From assembly GCF_900108485.1 (NCBI RefSeq), contig NZ_FNXF01000001.1, positions 1 to 64,000 on the forward strand: DNA of 64,000 bases, given 5' to 3'. The stretch comes from Rheinheimera pacifica (GTDB taxonomy: Bacteria; Pseudomonadota; Gammaproteobacteria; Enterobacterales; Alteromonadaceae). Position 1 is the stretch's first letter. Each line of letters starts with the position of its first letter. The position numbers were made by a program, and so were the translations under genes. This document shows positions 60,336 through 64,000 of this stretch, piece after piece. The notes below the pieces were generated by a model that was not told the origin of the DNA, ran no database searches, and worked only from the letters and a program-made list of their open reading frames with translations.

Positions 60336-60384
60336 TCTTTTATATTATTCAGTTTAGGTTCATAAATCATTTTAAGATTTGTGA

Positions 60385-60496
60385 GCCAGTTAAGACAATT
60401 AAAAGGCAAACTGCACCGAAAGGGCAGGACGCAAAGCCACCGGTCTACGACGTTTTAATAAAACGTTACGATAGCGGGGTTGCATTAGCTTGGCAA
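60385..60496 (+). ncRNA. c-di-GMP-I (GEMM) riboswitch upstream of motY-lafK
   Basis: All GEMM-I landmarks are present in order. AAAAGGCAAACTG is at 60401 and the GNRA tetraloop hairpin CTGC-ACC-GAAA-GGG-CAG follows. Then come GGACGCAAAGCC (60426-60437) and ACCGG-TCTAC, the tetraloop receptor side. A long hairpin, ACGTTTTAATAAAACGT, leads into CGATAGCGGGGTTGC (60469-60483). The outer P1 stem is probably formed by GCCAGTTAA (from 60385) and TTAGCTTGGC (to about 60494). It sits about 140 bases before motY on the same strand. Ligand binding should alter termination or translation of motY and the master regulator lafK. The expression platform is not clear; CACGG-CTGC-CCGTG (near 60518) is one possible hairpin. 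Confidence 0.93.
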
Positions 60497-60635
60497 CATC
60501 CTCGTGATGTGTCTCTGCCTGCACGGCTGCCCGTGTTAGTGCTGAGCGCTTTCTATGCAGTTTTCCTTTTATTTTCTTAAGCCAGTGGCGTATCGCGTTG
60601 CGATACAGGTTGCGGTTAAATAAAAGGGTATCAAT

Positions 60636-61490
60636 GTGTCTTTGTTTTCTCTTAGCTTGTGGTTTAGTACTTCTGCAATCGGCACTGCCATTGCGGGCAC
60701 TGTGCTGATCCAGCCAGCCGAGCAGGCGCAGTGGCAGCTTGACAGCAGCGCCTTTCATTGCCGTTTACAGCAGCGGGTTAGCGGGTTGGGCCAGGTGAGC
60801 TTTGCTCTGGAACCCGGCCAGCCGCTGCAGCTCGATCTTGAACTGGCACAGCCTTATCCCACTTTAGAGCAAGCCACTGTTGCCGCCCGCAGTGCCGATT
60901 GGCAACCGGATACTATCCAGCCTGAAAGCCTGCCTTATATGGCCGAGCTATATCATGACAGCCAGATAAGTTTCTTGCAGGCGGCGTTGCCGTTATTTCA
61001 GCAGGTGCAGGCCGGGGCCTGGCTGCAGTTTGAACTGGACAATGGCCGGCAGCAGCAACAGTTATTACTTACCAGCGTGCGTGGCCATGAAGCGGTAGAA
61101 CAGTTTCGAGGCTGCGTGGCGAAAATGTCGCCGCTGTCCTGGCAGCAGGCGCGTGATACCGACATTGTTTTTGCCTCAGGCCAGCGCCTGGTTGATCGCA
61201 CACAATTGCCGGTATTGCAAAAACTGGCGCGCTATCTGCAACTTGACCCCTCTGTTAAAAAAATTCTTATCGATGGCCATACCGACGATGTTGGTACGGT
61301 ATTGGCTAACCGGCAGCTATCAAAAGAAAGAGCCGATGAAGTGGCAGCACGACTGATCGAATTGGGTGTAAAGGCCAGCATGCTGGAAGTACGCGCCCAT
61401 GGTAATCGTTATCCATTGCTGCACAGCCAGGGTAAGGCTGAACAATCTAATCGCCGGGTGTCCATCCGGTTAATCCGAACCACTTCCTGA
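60636..61490 (+). CDS. motY: T-ring protein MotY (lateral, LafY-like)
   Basis: A 284-residue periplasmic protein with a GTG start and a signal peptide (LWFSTSAIGTAIAG). The N-terminal half is the MotY-specific domain (WQLDSSAFHCRLQQRVSGLG). The C-terminal half is an OmpA-like wall-binding domain (KKILIDGHTDDVGTVLANRQ, then QSNRRVSIRLIR). MotY surrounds the basal body and holds the stators in place. It follows the c-di-GMP riboswitch and precedes lafK by 17 bp, the order known from Vibrio parahaemolyticus. Confidence 0.9.
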   Translation: MSLFSLSLWFSTSAIGTAIAGTVLIQPAEQAQWQLDSSAFHCRLQQRVSGLGQVSFALEPGQPLQLDLELAQPYPTLEQATVAARSADWQPDTIQPESLPYMAELYHDSQISFLQAALPLFQQVQAGAWLQFELDNGRQQQQLLLTSVRGHEAVEQFRGCVAKMSPLSWQQARDTDIVFASGQRLVDRTQLPVLQKLARYLQLDPSVKKILIDGHTDDVGTVLANRQLSKERADEVAARLIELGVKASMLEVRAHGNRYPLLHSQGKAEQSNRRVSIRLIRTTS

Positions 61491-61507
61491 GCAGGATCTG
61501 ACTAACC

Positions 61508-62821
61508 ATGAATTCACCCTACGTGTTATGGATAGACCAACAAAAACCCAGTGCCGAGGTACAGCAATGTATCAGTGCTGAGGGGTACAGTTTATTACAC
61601 ACTCATACCGTGACTGAGATCATCAGCCTGTGCCATGACTACCAGCCAGCACTGGTATTTATTGACAGTGGTATGCCGCAAATGACGTTACCGGATCTGG
61701 TCACGCTGGTGTACCGCAAGCTGCCTGCTGCGCAAATTATCAGCATGGTAAATAACGACCAAAGCGAATTAGCGTCCGATACCTTACAAAGCGGCGCTAT
61801 TGATTATTTACTTAAACCTTTTTTTGCCTCGCAGTTAAAAACCTCAATCCGTAATGCTACGGCCATGAGCAAGGGGCTAAAAGATTTAGTGGCCGTGTCG
61901 CATGCCAGCCGTCAGATCCTGCAACTGGCTAACCGGGCCGCGCAAACTGAAGCCAGTGTATTGATACTGGGCGAGTCCGGTACCGGTAAAGAACGCTTGG
62001 CGCAGTTTATTCATCAGGCTTCAGATCGTGCTGATAAACCTTTTGTTGCCGTTAATTGCGCAGCTATTCCGGAGCATATGCTTGAGGCCATGCTATTTGG
62101 CTACAACAAGGGCGCTTTTACCGGCGCGGTCAGCCAGCAAATTGGTAAATTTGAAGCGGCCAATGGCGGCAGTATTTTACTGGATGAAATTTCTGAGTTA
62201 CCACTGGCCTTACAAGCCAAACTATTGCGGGTGCTGCAAGAGCGGGAATTGGAACGCCTTGGCAGTAACAACCGCATTAAGCTGGATATCCGCGTTATTG
62301 CTGCCAGCAACAAAAATCTGCGTACTCAGGTAGAGCAGGGGCTGTTTCGCGAAGACTTATTCTACCGGCTGGATGTTTTGCCACTAAGCTGGCCGGCGCT
62401 GCGCGAGCGCCGTGATGATATTTTGCCACTGGCAGAGTTCTTTATTAACAAGTATGGCAACGGCAAATACCGTTTAAGCCGCGGCGCGGCCGATGTGATG
62501 TTGCAATACAACTGGCCGGGCAACGTGCGTGAACTGGAAAACGTGATGCAGCGGGCTTTGGTTATGGCGCGTGGCATCGAATTGCAGGTAGCTGATTTGA
62601 ATTTACCGCAATGCCACCCGCAGGCCGCCGCTATTTGTGCCGGTTTACTCAAGCAAAGTAAGAAAAATGCCGAGTTTGATTACATTCTCGATGTACTGAA
62701 CAAATGTAACGGCCACCGCACCCGCACGGCACAGGCACTGGGTGTAAGCACCCGCGCCCTGCGCTACAAATTAGCCGCCATGCGTGAGCATGGTGTTGAC
62801 ATAGACGCATTAGCTTCTTAA
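61508..62821 (+). CDS. lafK: Sigma-54-dependent master regulator LafK
   Basis: A 437-residue NtrC-type activator. The receiver-like N-terminus (1-120) keeps the phospho-acceptor-like Asp in LVFIDSGMP and Lys in YLLKPF, but has only one acidic residue in VLWIDQQ where two are usual. The AAA+ domain (about 130-365) has Walker A GESGTGKE and the sigma-54 contact loop GAFTGA. A Fis-type HTH ends the protein (GHRTRTAQALGVSTRALRYK). It should activate the sigma-54-like promoters at 25909 and 48785, and probably the fliE operon next to it. Its expression lies under the c-di-GMP riboswitch. Confidence 0.93.
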   Translation: MNSPYVLWIDQQKPSAEVQQCISAEGYSLLHTHTVTEIISLCHDYQPALVFIDSGMPQMTLPDLVTLVYRKLPAAQIISMVNNDQSELASDTLQSGAIDYLLKPFFASQLKTSIRNATAMSKGLKDLVAVSHASRQILQLANRAAQTEASVLILGESGTGKERLAQFIHQASDRADKPFVAVNCAAIPEHMLEAMLFGYNKGAFTGAVSQQIGKFEAANGGSILLDEISELPLALQAKLLRVLQERELERLGSNNRIKLDIRVIAASNKNLRTQVEQGLFREDLFYRLDVLPLSWPALRERRDDILPLAEFFINKYGNGKYRLSRGAADVMLQYNWPGNVRELENVMQRALVMARGIELQVADLNLPQCHPQAAAICAGLLKQSKKNAEFDYILDVLNKCNGHRTRTAQALGVSTRALRYKLAAMREHGVDIDALAS

Positions 62822-62828
62822 GGAATTT

Positions 62829-63149
62829 ATGATGATTTCACCAATAAACAGCCAGAGCCAGATGCTGGATATGATGACAGCGTTGCAGCAGGTTGCCAGC
62901 AATGAGCGCGTGGCACCGGCTAATAACGACAGCGGCATCGGCGCTGATTTTTCGCAGGTGATCCGCTCAATCAATCAGCAACAGAATATCGCTGCTGACA
63001 TGATGACGGCGGTAGACACCGGCCAGTCTGACGATGTGGTGGGCGCTATGATAGCCAGCCAGAAAGCCAGTTTAAGTTTCTCTATGCTGCTGCAGGCGCG
63101 TAATAAGGTACTGAGCGGCATTGATGATGTAATGCGGATGTCACTGTAA
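62829..63149 (+). CDS. fliE: MS-ring/rod adaptor FliE (lateral)
   Basis: A 106-residue protein with FliE features: GADFSQVIRSINQQQNIAAD near the middle and AMIASQKASLSFSMLLQARN with KVLSGIDDVMRMSL at the end. It joins the MS ring (FliF) to the proximal rod. AAGGA precedes the ATG, 7 bp after lafK, so it may be transcribed with motY-lafK. Confidence 0.92.
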   Translation: MMISPINSQSQMLDMMTALQQVASNERVAPANNDSGIGADFSQVIRSINQQQNIAADMMTAVDTGQSDDVVGAMIASQKASLSFSMLLQARNKVLSGIDDVMRMSL

Positions 63150-63159
63150 GGACAATGTA

Positions 63160-64000
63160 ATGAAAGGCGAAGTGATAAAACAAATGCCCGCGGCGCATAT
63201 CGAGGGTAACTTTCGCGAGAAAGTCATTAACTTGTCCAACAGGTTTAACTGGTTACCGGGTGGCGACCGCAGCATAGCGTCTATCGCCTTACTGGCTACG
63301 CTGGTGGCGGCGACGATAGTGCTGATTTTATGGACTTCGGCAAAAAACTATGTGCCCTTGTATGGTAATCAGGAGCATTACGACAAAGCCGGCATCCTGG
63401 AAGTGCTCGACAAAGAAAAAGTCGCCTTTCGGATTGATACCGACACCGGCAATATTATGGTACCGCAGGATCGTCTGGCCGACGCCCGTATAACGCTGGC
63501 CGCACGCGGTATTAAAGCTGCCATGCCAGAGGGGCTGTCTACCATAGGCGAGAAAGTGACTATGGGTACCAGCCAGTTTATGGAGTCTATGCAATACCAG
63601 CATGCGCTGGAAGGTGAACTGGCGCGCACCATTATAACGATGGACGGCGTGCGCAACAGCCGGGTGCATCTGGCCGTGCCAAAACGTAATTTATTTGTTG
63701 GCCGCCAGGAAGAAAAATCTGCCGCTTCAGTAATGGTTGATTTAGCGCCGGGTTACGAGCTGAAACCCAGCCAGGTTGAAGCTATTGTCAGCCTGATCAG
63801 CGGCAGTGTACCGGGGCTGGATCCACGCAACGTATCGGTGGTAGATCAGCGCGGTAAGCTGCTGACCGGCGAGTTGTATGACGACGCTCCGATTGGCAAG
63901 GAAACTGACAAAAAGCTGGCCTTTATTCAGAAGCTCGAACGCAATATTGAACAACGTGCCGCCATTATGTTGTTGCCTATTCTGGGCGATGGCAACTACC
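63160..64000 (+). CDS. fliF: MS-ring protein FliF (lateral), 5' part
   Basis: The first 280 residues of FliF, cut by the window end. A membrane helix lies at about 43-63 (IASIALLATLVAATIVLILW). The YscJ/FliF ring-building motif follows (YVPLYGNQEHYDKAGILEVL; MQYQHALEGELARTIITMDG; VRNSRVHLAVPKRNLFVG). FliF forms the ring that houses the export gate. It starts 10 bp after fliE. The remaining fliG, fliH, fliI and fliJ genes are expected beyond the window. Confidence 0.93.
   Translation, partial: MKGEVIKQMPAAHIEGNFREKVINLSNRFNWLPGGDRSIASIALLATLVAATIVLILWTSAKNYVPLYGNQEHYDKAGILEVLDKEKVAFRIDTDTGNIMVPQDRLADARITLAARGIKAAMPEGLSTIGEKVTMGTSQFMESMQYQHALEGELARTIITMDGVRNSRVHLAVPKRNLFVGRQEEKSAASVMVDLAPGYELKPSQVEAIVSLISGSVPGLDPRNVSVVDQRGKLLTGELYDDAPIGKETDKKLAFIQKLERNIEQRAAIMLLPILGDGNY

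Noticed and set aside
60311-60580. 89-codon open frame upstream of motY
   Set aside because: It runs straight through the c-di-GMP riboswitch and has no ribosome site or protein-like composition; the RNA element explains the conservation.

Overview
The window looks like the chromosome of a free-living gammaproteobacterium of the Alteromonadales/Chromatiaceae type (the Rheinheimera/Arsukibacterium group is my best guess, from gene content only). Signs are a complete lateral-type flagellar cluster, an AcrAB-type RND pump with a TetR repressor, a GlyGly-CTERM surface protein, a bactofilin, and c-di-GMP control devices.

Left part (1-8250): an accessory, defence-like island of lower GC. It starts in the tail of an IS3-family transposase. 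It holds a DEDDh exonuclease with an orphan AbrB/VapB-type antitoxin, an HNH-like two-domain protein, a metallophosphoesterase, a relic of a mazEF/pemIK module and an 1,101-residue SF1 helicase. The island ends in AT-rich direct repeats and a tandem pair of structured repeats whose stems covary.

Middle part (8253-22496): ordinary chromosomal genes. These are a secreted S9 peptidase, a cysteine-poor radical-SAM-like protein, a parDE toxin-antitoxin pair, the decayed remains of a convergent nuclease/methyltransferase pair, small membrane proteins and an AcrAB-like efflux pump. The pump promoter has a perfect 20-bp palindrome exactly between -35 and -10. Further on are a large GlyGly-CTERM protein and the likely TetR repressor.

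Right part (22597-64000): one almost continuous lateral (laf) flagellar locus. A leftward operon carries flgA-flgM-flgN plus a bactofilin and a diguanylate cyclase. A rightward series carries flgBCDEFGHIJKL, an unknown gene, a Maf-type flagellin glycosyltransferase and a small gene. Then come an unusual eight-gene insert (37569-45855), lafA, fliD, fliS, fliT, fliK, fliL, fliA, motA, motB, a PilZ gene, fliM, fliN, fliP, fliQ, fliR, flhB, flhA, and finally motY-lafK-fliE-fliF, with fliF running off the end. A canonical c-di-GMP-I riboswitch precedes motY-lafK. Two sigma-54-like promoters (before flgB and before fliT) share an upstream CTTCCG/CGGAAG element that could be the LafK enhancer.

The most novel part is the insert at 37569-45855. 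It encodes a secreted protein, a lipoprotein, a membrane-anchored helical repeat protein, a PEGA-repeat/FGE-fold protein, a 35-residue membrane peptide, a MotA/TolQ/ExbB-type proton-channel subunit and two paralogous proteins that each join a TolR/ExbD-like transmembrane segment, a coiled coil and a VWA domain. I read it as an undescribed proton-driven envelope machine carried inside the lateral flagellar locus. This is inference from domain architecture and operon layout.
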